Source: Neorhizobium galegae bv. officinalis (GTDB lineage Bacteria; Pseudomonadota; Alphaproteobacteria; Rhizobiales; Rhizobiaceae). Taken from it: DNA of 61,391 bases. The translations under genes were made by a program, and so were the position numbers. Shown here piece by piece: positions 35,901-42,678 of the stretch (positions within the stretch are counted from its first letter, which is position 1; each line of letters begins with the position of its first letter). The stretch covers positions 1 to 61,391 of the forward strand of contig CCRI01000025.1 in assembly GCA_000985875.1 (NCBI GenBank). The letters are read 5' to 3'. The notes below the pieces were generated by a model. It did not search any database, had not been told where the DNA came from, and was given only the letters and a program-made list of their open reading frames with translations.

Positions 35901-36466
35901 TCGCCGAAGATCTCCTTGAGCTTGAGCAGCCTTGCCTCGGCAAGCGTGGCATTGCCTTCCTTCAGGACCACGTCGACCGGCCCGCTGCCGGCGCCGGTCA
36001 GCGCGATCAGCCCCTCGGTACCGCCCTCTTCCAGCCAGGAACGGCAGATATGGGTCGACTGGTGCCCCTCGCCGCCGAGATAGGCGCGGCTGATGAGGTC
36101 GACGAGCCGTTCGTAGCCGACGGCATTGGCAGCCAGCACGACGATCGCCGGCAACTTGGCGAGCTGCTGGTGGCTGTTGCGCCGCTCGTCCGACTGGTCT
36201 TCCATATCGATCGACATCTGACAGCCGATGATCGGCTGCAGGCCGTCGCCGATCGCCTTCTGGGCGAATTCCAGCGCTACGAACAGATTATTGGTGTCGG
36301 TTATCGCGATCGCAGGCTGATTGTCCGCGATCGCCTTCGAGAGGATCTTCTTGAGCGGCAGGGCGCCTTCCAGAAGCGAATAGGCCGAATGGACGCGAAG
36401 GTGAACGAATTGAGGGGTGGCCCCCAGCTTTTCCGATCCCGATTTTACGTCCATTGTATCTGCCAT
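32969..36466 (-). CDS. dnaE: DNA polymerase III subunit alpha
   Basis: A 1165-residue replicative polymerase. An N-terminal PHP domain (FVHLRVHSAYSLLEGALPLK) is followed by the polymerase core with the PDFDIDFCQDRREEV acidic motif near residue 427 (Mg ligands), AGIVIGDRPL, then an OB fold (GRLAGTVTSKQERKTRTGNK) and a C-terminal tail. Length is normal for the essential DnaE1 rather than the SOS DnaE2. It lies downstream of a 28-codon ORF and a 1-kb intergenic region. Confidence 0.97.
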   Translation of the reverse strand: MADTMDVKSGSEKLGATPQFVHLRVHSAYSLLEGALPLKKILSKAIADNQPAIAITDTNNLFVALEFAQKAIGDGLQPIIGCQMSIDMEDQSDERRNSHQQLAKLPAIVVLAANAVGYERLVDLISRAYLGGEGHQSTHICRSWLEEGGTEGLIALTGAGSGPVDVVLKEGNATLAEARLLKLKEIFGDRLYVELQRHGAYDRRHEHKIVTLAYDHDLPLVATNEAFFPTKADYDAHDALMAVAHNAIVSDDTRFRLTPDHYLKSRAEMAKLFADLPEALENTVEIARRCSFVLKTRNPILPRFTGATDDPAEAERAEAEELRRQSVEGLEERIATLGMTRGYTEQDYRDRLDFELSVIEKMKFPGYFLIVADFIKWAKQQGIPVGPGRGSGAGSLVAYALTITDVDPLRFSLLFERFLNPDRVSMPDFDIDFCQDRREEVIRYVQQKYGREQVAQIITFGSLQARAALRDVGRVLEMPYGQVDKICKLVPNNPANPTPLSKAIEEDPKFQEEADKEPVVARLLDIAQKIEGLYRHASTHAAGIVIGDRPLSKLVPMYRDPRSDMPVTQFNMKWVEQAGLVKFDFLGLKTLTVLKTAVDFCRKRGIEIDLAKIPLDDTRTYEMLSRGETVGVFQVESAGMRKALIGMRPDCIEDIIALVALYRPGPMENIPTYNARKHGEEEIESIHPMIDHLLKETQGVIVYQEQVMQIAQVLSGYSLGEADLLRRAMGKKIKAEMDQQSERFVDGAIKNGVSKPQANNIFELLAKFANYGFNKSHAAAYAIVSYQTAFMKAHYPVEFLAASMTYDMSNSEKLNDFRQDAGRLGIAVIPPSVQTSFRQFETGENRIYYALAAIKGVGESAVDHITEVRGDVPFASIEDFCLRIDPKQVNRRVMESLISAGAFDCFGRDRAELSGGLDRIIGYAQRAQGEKVSGQHDMFGSSSASGPETLIFPPFTPWMPSEKLMREYQVLGFYLSAHPLDAYANVLAKMRVQNFADFSAAVKQGATAGRLAGTVTSKQERKTRTGNKMGIVTFSDATGQFEAVLFSEGLAQYRDLLEPGKSLVITVQAEERPEGIGLRIQTAQSLEEKSVQMQKALRVFVRDSGPMRAVARHLNARGDGLVSFVVIKDDGKREIEVELTEKYRISPEIAAALRTAPGVLDVELV

Positions 36467-36557
36467 ATCTGCGCCTTACCCGTTTGATGAAGCGGGAACC
36501 ATCTCATGAATCAGGCTATTGTCCGGCGCAGGGGCTTGAGAGTCCAGTTCGGAATTC

Positions 36558-36583
36558 CTCCCTCAACGCCTTTCGGCCGAGGG
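36558..36583 (-). promoter_or_regulatory. Hairpin with GAAA loop between the small ORF and dnaE
   Basis: On the minus strand, CCCTC pairs with GAGGG around an inner GCC-GAAA-GGC tetraloop helix. There is no U-run, so it may be a leader structure or partial attenuator rather than a full terminator. Confidence 0.3.
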
Positions 36584-36589
36584 TCCAGA

Positions 36590-36676
36590 TCACATGGCCA
36601 TCATGATCATGGAGAGGCTGGCCACGAAGGTGGCGATGGAAGCGAATGCGGCAATGTCACGAAGCAGGTCAGTCAT
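36590..36676 (-). CDS. Putative 28-residue membrane peptide upstream of dnaE
   Basis: A 28-codon ORF starting at 36676 with an excellent ribosome binding site (GGGAG, 6 nt before ATG). After LLRDI the sequence is almost entirely hydrophobic (AAFASIATFVASLSMIMMAM), so it is a single-span membrane peptide. No domain is known at this length. Upstream, near-matches to the LexA box are recorded. In Caulobacter, SidA is a 29-residue SOS-induced inner-membrane division inhibitor; a similar role here is only an inference. Confidence 0.55.
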   Translation of the reverse strand: MTDLLRDIAAFASIATFVASLSMIMMAM

Positions 36677-36689
36677 CGTCGTCTCCCGT

Positions 36690-36754
36690 GTTCTCTTATG
36701 TTTTTAATTTGTTCTCATTTTGTTTGAGAGTCAATAAAAGAACAGACCGGAAAC
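36690..36754. promoter_or_regulatory. Cluster of LexA-box-like half sites and a TTGACT element upstream of the 28-aa ORF
   Basis: GTTC-N7-GTTT at 36711-36725 and GAAC-N7-AAAC at 36740-36754 each match 7 of 8 conserved positions of the LexA operator; a third GTTC half site is at 36690-36693. A minus-strand TTGACT (-35-like) lies between the two best sites. One mismatch in each site makes this suggestive only. Further upstream TAAA-N7-TTAA (36785-36799) is one base from a CtrA box. Confidence 0.35.
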
Positions 36755-36876
36755 AAACATGCCTCGATATCCTCCCTCACCTGGTAAACAAGGCGTTAAT
36801 CCGGGGATCTGCCCGGGTGAACGCATGCCGAGGGATCCGGACCTGGAATGACCAGTCCGGGCATGAGCCTGTTCGG

Positions 36877-36936
36877 ACGGGGCGCTGAAAGCTGCCTCGT
36901 AAGATAAGTAATAAGTGACACCTCTCAGCGCCCCGT
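36877..36936. repeat. Long-range inverted repeat, 12-bp arms
   Basis: ACGGGGCGCTGA (36877-36888) is the exact reverse complement of TCAGCGCCCCGT (36925-36936), with a 36-nt AT-rich loop. It could fold as a large stem or act as a protein-binding site. Function unknown. Confidence 0.55.
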
Positions 36937-36989
36937 TCGGCTGTTTATGCCCGCGACTTCGGTCCCTCTGCCGTGGCCTTCCCGGACGA

Positions 36990-37375
36990 TGTTCGTCTGA
37001 CCCGTGGCGCCCGTCCGAACCGAGTTATCGGCAAGGCTTCCACAGGTCTCCGCCGGTTTCTCCGATTCCCTCGGGTTAATCCTCGGGTTTAACCCGAGGA
37101 CGAGGGTCGGTCGGACTTGTGAAAATCCGGCGAAACCATCCGGTTTGCCACCCTGTGTGCCGCACAGGCACGCCCGGCGCGCTGTTTCGGGCTTCAAGAG
37201 ACGAAGGCTCGGTCCGTTTGCCTCCGTCTCTCCCCGTGTCGCCGGAGGGAGACCATTTTCCGCGAACCCCGGATGGAAGGACTTACGTCGTTTCCTGCCA
37301 TCCGGCGCCGGTCCCGCCTCGCCGGCACGCCTGCCGGTGTATCCGCGACGGAACGGGGGGATTGTAGGCGCGGGT
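36990..37375. other. Highly structured intergenic block of unknown type
   Basis: A dense series of perfect or near-perfect hairpins: CCTCGGGTTTAACCCGAGG nested inside CCCTCG/CGAGGG (near 37065-37105), CTGTG-TGCCG-CACAG (near 37150), AGAGACG-A-AGGC with GCCT-C-CGTCTCT (near 37197-37235), CCGGATGG with CCATCCGG (near 37269-37305) and CCGGCA-CGCC-TGCCGG (near 37321-37345). Both strands stay open for nearly 600 nt, but neither translation looks like a protein I know. It may be a structured RNA or an uncharacterised rhizobial repeat element. Confidence 0.45.
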
Positions 37376-37504
37376 TGGGAGGGCGGGGATGAGAGAGGGT
37401 GGAGATTGGGGTTAAGCTGCGGAAAAGGTTGGAGGAGGTGTCCGGGAGCATCCCCGCTTAGGGGGCAGGGCAATCGCATAGGAAGGCATGGGCGGGTGCG
37501 TGGA

Positions 37505-37677
37505 GCCCCTCCCCCTCGTGGGGAGGGGTTGGGGCGGGGTCTTCGTTCCGCAAAACCCCTCCCGCCTGCCGGCCACCCTCCCCACAAGGGGGAGGGTTAG
37601 GGATGCCGCGCTGCCGCACGTTCCTATCGCCCTGTGGTCAAAACGGGGAGAAGGTCCCGGCAGGGGGATGAGGGGCG
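37505..37677. repeat. Palindromic intergenic repeat (copy B)
   Basis: Inverted arms CCCCTCCCCCTCGTGGGGAG ... (37507-37540) and AACCCCTCCCGCC ... GGGAGGGTT (37554-37598) are followed at 37645-37676 by a partial arm GGGGAGAAGG ... GGGGATGAGGGGC that matches copy A. It lies just beyond the 3' end of lolD. Confidence 0.75.
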
Positions 37678-37702
37678 CTACAGGTAGAGAGCCCCCGCCT
37701 CT

Positions 37703-38386
37703 TCACATCTCGACGACTTTGCCACCTTCGATCGTCACGCGGCGGTCCATGCGGCTGGCGAGGTCGTGGTTGTGGGTGGCGATCAGGGCCGCGAGGCCCG
37801 ACTGGCGCACGAGGGCTTCCAGCGCGTCGAAGACGTAGGATGCGGTCTTGGGGTCCAGATTGCCGGTCGGCTCGTCGGCGAGGAGCACGCGCGGGGCGTT
37901 GGCCACCGCACGGGCGATCGCCACGCGCTGCTGCTCGCCACCGGACAGTTCCGAGGGACGGTGCTCGGCGCGGTGGCCGATGCGCATATAGTCCAGAAGC
38001 TGGCTTGCCCGCTCCCTCGCCTCGGCCTTGGTAAGGCCGGCGATCAGCTGCGGCATCATGATGTTCTCGACGGCGGAAAACTCCGGCAGGAGATGGTGGA
38101 ACTGGTAGACGAAACCGATCTTGTTGCGGCGCATCGCTGTGCGTTCCGCATCGGGAAGCCCGTTGCAGGCCTGCCCGGCAAGAAAGACCTCGCCGGCATC
38201 GGGATGTTCGAGCAGGCCGGCGAGATGCAGCAGCGTCGACTTGCCGGTGCCCGACGGGGCGACCAGCGCGACGATCTCGCCTGTCTTCAGGTCGAAATCA
38301 GCCCCCTTGAGGATCGAAAGCGTGGTCTCGCCCTGGCCGTAGTGACGTTCGACGCCCGAGAGCTGCAAGACGGTTTTGGGTGCCAT
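37703..38386 (-). CDS. lolD: Lipoprotein-releasing ABC transporter ATP-binding protein LolD
   Basis: A 227-residue ABC ATPase of the LolD/MacB group. Walker A is APSGTGKSTLL, the signature is LSGGEQQRVAIARA and Walker B is VLLADEPTGNLD, with the H-loop Thr-His in IATHNHDLA. It drives release of outer-membrane lipoproteins from the inner membrane with LolC/E. An in-frame upstream ATG would extend into the permease gene and is not used. It follows the permease by 14 nt. Confidence 0.94.
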   Translation of the reverse strand: MAPKTVLQLSGVERHYGQGETTLSILKGADFDLKTGEIVALVAPSGTGKSTLLHLAGLLEHPDAGEVFLAGQACNGLPDAERTAMRRNKIGFVYQFHHLLPEFSAVENIMMPQLIAGLTKAEARERASQLLDYMRIGHRAEHRPSELSGGEQQRVAIARAVANAPRVLLADEPTGNLDPKTASYVFDALEALVRQSGLAALIATHNHDLASRMDRRVTIEGGKVVEM

Positions 38387-38400
38387 GAAGGATTTCGGTC

Positions 38401-39708
38401 CTATTCGTATCGAAGGGCCTGGACAGGATCGAGCCGGGAGGCCCGCCATGCCGGGAAGATGGTGGCGATGAAGGAGAGGACGAGCGCCATCATGACCACC
38501 GAGAAGGTTTCGCCAAAGCTCATCTCCGCCGGCAGCTGACTGAGGAAATAGAGCTGCGGATCGAAGAGGATGGTGCCCGATATCCAGGAAAAGAACTGGC
38601 GGATCGATTCGACGTTCAGACAGACGACCACGCCGAGCAGGACGCCTGCGAAGGTCCCGACCAGGCCGATCGCCGCGCCGGTCATGAAGAAGATGCGCAT
38701 GATCGCCCCCGCTCCGGCGCCCATGGTGCGCAGGATGGCGATATCGCTGCCCTTGTCCTTCACCAGCATGATCAGGCCGGAGATGATGTTGAGCGCCGCC
38801 ACCAGCACGATCAGGGTCAGGATCATGAACATGACGTTGCGCTCAACCTGGAGCGCGGAGAAGAAGGTCTGGTTGCGCTGCCGCCAGTCGGTGATGAAGA
38901 TCTGGCGGCCCGCCGCCGCCTCGATCTTCGGGCGCAGGTCGTCGACATTGTCCGGATTGTCGATGAACAGCTCGATCGACTGAACGAGGCCTTCGGCATT
39001 GAAATAAAGCTGCGATTCCTCGAGCGGCATGTAGATGATCGTCGCGTCGTATTCCGACATGCCGATCTCGAAAATGCCGGACACGGGGTAGGATTTGACG
39101 CGCGGATTGACGCCCATTGGCGTCACGTCGCCCTCCGGCGAGATCAGGGTGATCTGGTCGCCGGCGGAGAGCCCGAGCTGGGCGGCGAGCCTGGAGCCCA
39201 CCAGCACGCCCTGCCCCGAGGCAAAACCGACCATATCGCCGGATTTGACGTTTCCGGCAACTTCCGACAGCTTCTCGAGATCTTCCGGACGGACGCCGCG
39301 CACCAGCGCGCCGGAACCGGCACCGCCGCGGCCCGATGCCAGCGTCTGGCCCTCGACCAGCGGCAGCGCCATCCGCACACCCGGGACGGCCGCAAATTTC
39401 TGCGTGAGCTCGGCGTAGTCGGTCAGCGGCCCGTCGATCGGCTGGACGATCATGTGGCCGTTGATGCCGAGAATGCGTGAAATCAGTTCGGTGCGGAAAC
39501 CGTTCATGACAGCCATGACGATAATCAGCGTCGCGACGCCGAGCATGATGCCGATGAAGGAGAAACCGGCGATGACCGAGATGAAGGCTTCCTTGCGGCG
39601 CGAGCGCAGGTAACGCCAGGCGACCATCCGCTCGAAAGCCGAAAAAGGACCGGCCGCAGGCGAACCGCCCGCCTTTACCGCTTCACCATTCGTCGCGACG
39701 CTCGCCAT
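38401..39708 (-). CDS. lolC: Lipoprotein-releasing ABC transporter permease (LolC/LolE type)
   Basis: A 435-residue permease. One span near residues 45-70 (SVIAGFSFIGIMLGVATLIIVMAV) is followed by a large periplasmic domain and three C-terminal spans (VLVAALNIISGLIML, MTGAAIGLVGTFAG, VVMMALVLSFIATIFPAW). The final LDPVQALRYE is a hallmark of the family. Whether it is LolC or LolE cannot be told; a single permease gene is present, so it may form a homodimer, as in bacteria with LolF. Confidence 0.92.
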   Translation of the reverse strand: MASVATNGEAVKAGGSPAAGPFSAFERMVAWRYLRSRRKEAFISVIAGFSFIGIMLGVATLIIVMAVMNGFRTELISRILGINGHMIVQPIDGPLTDYAELTQKFAAVPGVRMALPLVEGQTLASGRGGAGSGALVRGVRPEDLEKLSEVAGNVKSGDMVGFASGQGVLVGSRLAAQLGLSAGDQITLISPEGDVTPMGVNPRVKSYPVSGIFEIGMSEYDATIIYMPLEESQLYFNAEGLVQSIELFIDNPDNVDDLRPKIEAAAGRQIFITDWRQRNQTFFSALQVERNVMFMILTLIVLVAALNIISGLIMLVKDKGSDIAILRTMGAGAGAIMRIFFMTGAAIGLVGTFAGVLLGVVVCLNVESIRQFFSWISGTILFDPQLYFLSQLPAEMSFGETFSVVMMALVLSFIATIFPAWRASRLDPVQALRYE

Positions 39709-39762
39709 GCCATTTCCTCAACCTGCCGAAGGCGGGAAATCCGCCGTGATACGCCGACCGGC

Positions 39763-41088
39763 TTATCGGCCGGCGAGCCTGTTCATGGCCGCTTCGACGG
39801 TCAGCGTTTCGCGCTCGCCGGTCTTGCGGTCCTTGACCTCCACTTCGCCTGATGCGGCGGAGCGGGGTCCGACAATCACCTGGACCGGCACGCCGATCAG
39901 GTCCGCGGTCGCGAACTTGGTGCCGGCGCGCTCGTCCGTATCGTCGTAGAGCACGTCCTTGCCGACCGTCGCGAGACCGCCATAGAGCGTTTCGCAGATC
40001 CGGTCGCAGGCCTCGTCGCCGGGCTTCATGTTGATCACCACGACGTCGAACGGCGCGACCGATGCCGGCCAGATGATTCCGTTGTCGTCATGCGATGCTT
40101 CGATGATGGCGGGAACAAGGCGTGTCGGGCCGATACCGTAGGAACCCATGTGGACATGGTGTTCCTTGCCGTCCGGTCCCTGCACCTTGGCGCCCATCGG
40201 TTCCGAATACTTGGTGCCGAAATAGAAGATATGACCGACCTCGATGCCGCGGGCGGACAGCCGGTCGGTCTCGGGAATGGCGTTGAACGCTTCCTCGTCG
40301 TGCATTTCCGAGGTCGCGGCGTAGACCGAGGTCCACTTGTCGAACACCGCCTGCATGGCCCCTACGTCATCGAAATCGGTATCCGTGCTGGGGATGTCGA
40401 AATTGACGAAATCCTTGTGGGAAAACACTTCCGACTCGCCGGTCTCGGCCAGGATGATGAATTCGTGGGACAGGTTGCCGCCGATCGGGCCGGTATCGGC
40501 GCGCATCGGGATCGCCCTGAGGCCAAGCCTCGAGAAGGTGCGCAGATAGGCGGTGAACATCTTGCGATAGGAATGCTCGGCACCTTCCTTGGTCAGGTCG
40601 AAGGAATAGGCATCCTTCATCAGGAATTCGCGCGAGCGCATGGTGCCGAAGCGCGGACGGATCTCGTCACGGAACTTCAGCTGGATGTGATAGAGGTTGA
40701 GCGGCAGGTTCTTGTAGGACTTGACGTAGGACCGGAAGATGTCCGTGATCATTTCCTCGTTGGTGGGGCCGTAGAGCATCGGCCGCTCCTGGCGGTCCTT
40801 GATGCGCAGCATTTCCTTGCCATAGGCGTCGTAGCGGCCGCTTTCCTGCCAGAGTTCGGCGGACTGCAGCGTCGGCATCAGCACCTCGATGGCGCCGGCA
40901 CGGTTCTGCTCCTCGCGGATGATGTTGTTGACCTTGTCAAGCACGCGCTTGCCGAGCGGCAGCCAGGAATAGATGCCCTGGCTCTGCTGGCGGATCATGC
41001 CGGCACGCAGCATCAGCCGGTGGGACACGATTTCCGCTTCCTTGGGGTTTTCCTTCAGGATGGGCATAAAATAGCGGGACAGGCGCAT
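39763..41088 (-). CDS. proS: Prolyl-tRNA synthetase (short form)
   Basis: A 441-residue class II synthetase. Motifs 1-3 are visible in MLRAGMIRQQSQGIYSWLPL, LKFRDEIRPRFGTMRSREFL and GSYGIGPTRLVPAI, with the C-terminal anticodon-binding domain after residue ~345. The INS editing domain of the E. coli-type enzyme (about 570 aa) is absent, as in other alphaproteobacterial short ProS enzymes. The intergenic region upstream carries a candidate sRNA. Confidence 0.96.
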   Translation of the reverse strand: MRLSRYFMPILKENPKEAEIVSHRLMLRAGMIRQQSQGIYSWLPLGKRVLDKVNNIIREEQNRAGAIEVLMPTLQSAELWQESGRYDAYGKEMLRIKDRQERPMLYGPTNEEMITDIFRSYVKSYKNLPLNLYHIQLKFRDEIRPRFGTMRSREFLMKDAYSFDLTKEGAEHSYRKMFTAYLRTFSRLGLRAIPMRADTGPIGGNLSHEFIILAETGESEVFSHKDFVNFDIPSTDTDFDDVGAMQAVFDKWTSVYAATSEMHDEEAFNAIPETDRLSARGIEVGHIFYFGTKYSEPMGAKVQGPDGKEHHVHMGSYGIGPTRLVPAIIEASHDDNGIIWPASVAPFDVVVINMKPGDEACDRICETLYGGLATVGKDVLYDDTDERAGTKFATADLIGVPVQVIVGPRSAASGEVEVKDRKTGERETLTVEAAMNRLAGR

Positions 41089-41339
41089 CGCGATTTCCGA
41101 GGTTGTCAGGGCCTATCCTTGAACAGGCGAGGAATCGGCCATTTTCTTCAACAATATTGGGAGGGTACATAGCCGTTCCTCAGGCCCAAGGGAACCCGCC
41201 CCAGCATGAATCGCACGTTGTTCACGAATCTGCGCCGGCACTTCCAGACCCGCCAAAAGCGGGGATTTCGTGGCAAGTGTGCGACATTTTTGTCAACTGA
41301 AAAATTTTATCGAAGTGTAGCAAAAATACAAAAATAGCA

Positions 41340-41520
41340 GATGACAAAGCACATCCTTTGAGCTAGGTTCAGCTCACAAAAGAGGCAAGGAGTTCAAATT
41401 CTTGCCATTTCGCGGTCAAGTCTTGGGAGGATCAGATCTTAGGCGCGCTTGTCGCAGCCCCGGTAACGGTTAAGGATCACGCGAAACTAGAAACAAGGCT
41501 TAACCGCCTTGTTTTTTTTT
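41340..41520 (+). ncRNA. Candidate intergenic sRNA between proS and DUF1467 (EcpR1-like position)
   Basis: The 545-nt gap between proS and the DUF1467 gene contains several stem-loops (GAGCT-AGGTTC-AGCTC near 41359; GGCAAGG ... CTTGCC near 41384-41406) and ends in a strong rho-independent terminator. In Sinorhizobium meliloti I recall that the cell-cycle-related sRNA EcpR1 lies between SMc01933 (hypothetical) and proS, which is this same position. No clear promoter is seen, so the 5' end is a guess; only the 3' end is firm. Confidence 0.5.
41492..41520 (+). terminator. Strong rho-independent terminator
   Basis: ACAAGGC and GCCTTGT form a 7-bp stem around TTAACC, followed by nine T residues. 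It faces away from proS and converges on the DUF1467 gene, so it must end a plus-strand intergenic transcript. Confidence 0.88.
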
Positions 41521-41633
41521 GCTTTTTCGCCAGTCCGACCGGCGGCGTGCGGGTGCCTTGGTCACCGCTCCTATGCCCGCAAATCATGACAGGGGAATGA
41601 CAGGCTCCCGATGGTCCTGCCTCATTCGTGCGC

Positions 41634-41903
41634 TTAGTCGAAGGTCGGCACGATGACGGGAATATCGGCAATGCCGACGCCGAAATAGGCGGATGCAACG
41701 TAATAGCCGACATAGATCAGCAACGAGATCACCGTCGTCAGCAGGATGACGCGGCCGCCGCGAAACCGGGCCGGGGCGCTTTCCACAGTACCGTTTGTCA
41801 CCTCGCCGTCTTCCTGCTGGCTGCGATAGCCGAGCGGCAGGACGATGAAGAGCACGGTCCACCAGATGATGAAGTAGATGGCGGCGACCGTCAAAAGCGG
41901 CAT
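41634..41903 (-). CDS. DUF1467 family small membrane protein
   Basis: An 89-residue protein with two membrane helices (TVAAIYFIIWWTVLFIVLPL and VILLTTVISLLIYVGYYVA) separated by a polar loop. This is the DUF1467 family found beside mce and proS in many rhizobia. Function unknown. It lies about 100 nt downstream of mce on the same strand. Confidence 0.85.
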   Translation of the reverse strand: MPLLTVAAIYFIIWWTVLFIVLPLGYRSQQEDGEVTNGTVESAPARFRGGRVILLTTVISLLIYVGYYVASAYFGVGIADIPVIVPTFD

Positions 41904-42004
41904 GGTTTCGACTCGATTCCGGTTCGAAGAATTGGCGCCTTATAGGCCTAAAGGCCGGCAAGCTCAAACCTGCATGCCCGGGCGTGATGTCACAGTTGCG
42001 GGAC

Positions 42005-42409
42005 TCAGACCTGTTCGAGCTCGACCAGGGTGCCGTTGAAGTCCTTCGGATGCAGGAAAAGCACAGGTTTTCCATGGGCTCCGGTCTTCGGATTGCCGTC
42101 TCCGAGCACGCGGGCACCGACCGCCTTCAACTGGTCGCGGGCAGCGATGATATCATCCACCTCGTAGCAGATATGGTGCATGCCGCCGGACGGGTTCTTC
42201 TCGAGGAAGGCCGCGATCGGCGAATCGGGTCCAAGCGGTTCGAGCAGTTCCACCTTGGTGTTGGGGAGTTCGACGAAGACCACGGTGACGCCATGCTCCG
42301 GCAAGGCCTGGGCCTGGGAGACGCGGGCGCCGAGGGTATCGCGATAGGTCGTGGTCGCGGCGCCAAGATCCGGCACGGCGATTGCGATGTGATTGACGCG
42401 TCCGAGCAT
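42005..42409 (-). CDS. mce: Methylmalonyl-CoA epimerase
   Basis: A 134-residue vicinal-oxygen-chelate fold protein. Metal ligands are expected from the NHIAIAVPDL, GMHHICYEVDD and VELEQV regions. It interconverts (R)- and (S)-methylmalonyl-CoA in propionate metabolism. The ATG at 42409 has a perfect GGAGGA site before it; an upstream in-frame start is not needed. Between it and rnj lies palindromic repeat copy C. Confidence 0.93.
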   Translation of the reverse strand: MLGRVNHIAIAVPDLGAATTTYRDTLGARVSQAQALPEHGVTVVFVELPNTKVELLEPLGPDSPIAAFLEKNPSGGMHHICYEVDDIIAARDQLKAVGARVLGDGNPKTGAHGKPVLFLHPKDFNGTLVELEQV

Positions 42410-42494
42410 TTTTGTCCTCCCGAGTGTTGGTTCGTCGCTTATGGGACTGCCGCATAAGGAGATGCGATGCAAGACGGTGCGGCAGGCTCCCTAT

Positions 42495-42633
42495 GATCTC
42501 CCCCCTTGAGGGGGAGATGTCACCGAAGGTGACAGAGGGGGGTGGCGACGGTGCGGCAAATACGGTGGTAGAAGAGTATGCCGCAATACCCCCCTCTGCC
42601 CTGCCGGGCATCTCCCCCTCAAGGGGGGAGATC
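42495..42633. repeat. Palindromic intergenic repeat (copy C)
   Basis: Inverted arms GATCTCCCCCCTTGAGGGGG ... (42495-42543) and ACCCCCCTCTGCC ... AAGGGGGGAGATC (42588-42633) each contain a smaller hairpin. It belongs to the same general class as copies A and B (CTGCCGGGCATCTCCCC resembles the CTGCCGGGCACCTTCTCCCC of copy A). It fills most of the 269-nt gap between mce and rnj. Confidence 0.8.
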
Positions 42634-42678
42634 GACTCGTGGCAACGCCTCATTCCAAAAGTGGCTGCTCTCGGCCCC

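Noticed and set aside
33659..36487. 942-codon frame on the plus strand opposite dnaE
   Set aside because: It is a GC-rich shadow of dnaE; the translation is low in hydrophobic pattern and matches no family, while dnaE is unmistakable.
36925..37600. Overlapping reading frames on both strands
   Set aside because: Neither translation resembles a protein; kept only as a structured block of unknown type.
41384..41406. T-arm-like sequence GTTCAAATT in the proS-DUF1467 gap
   Set aside because: Flanking bases do not form a tRNA T-stem or cloverleaf; it fits a simple stem-loop.
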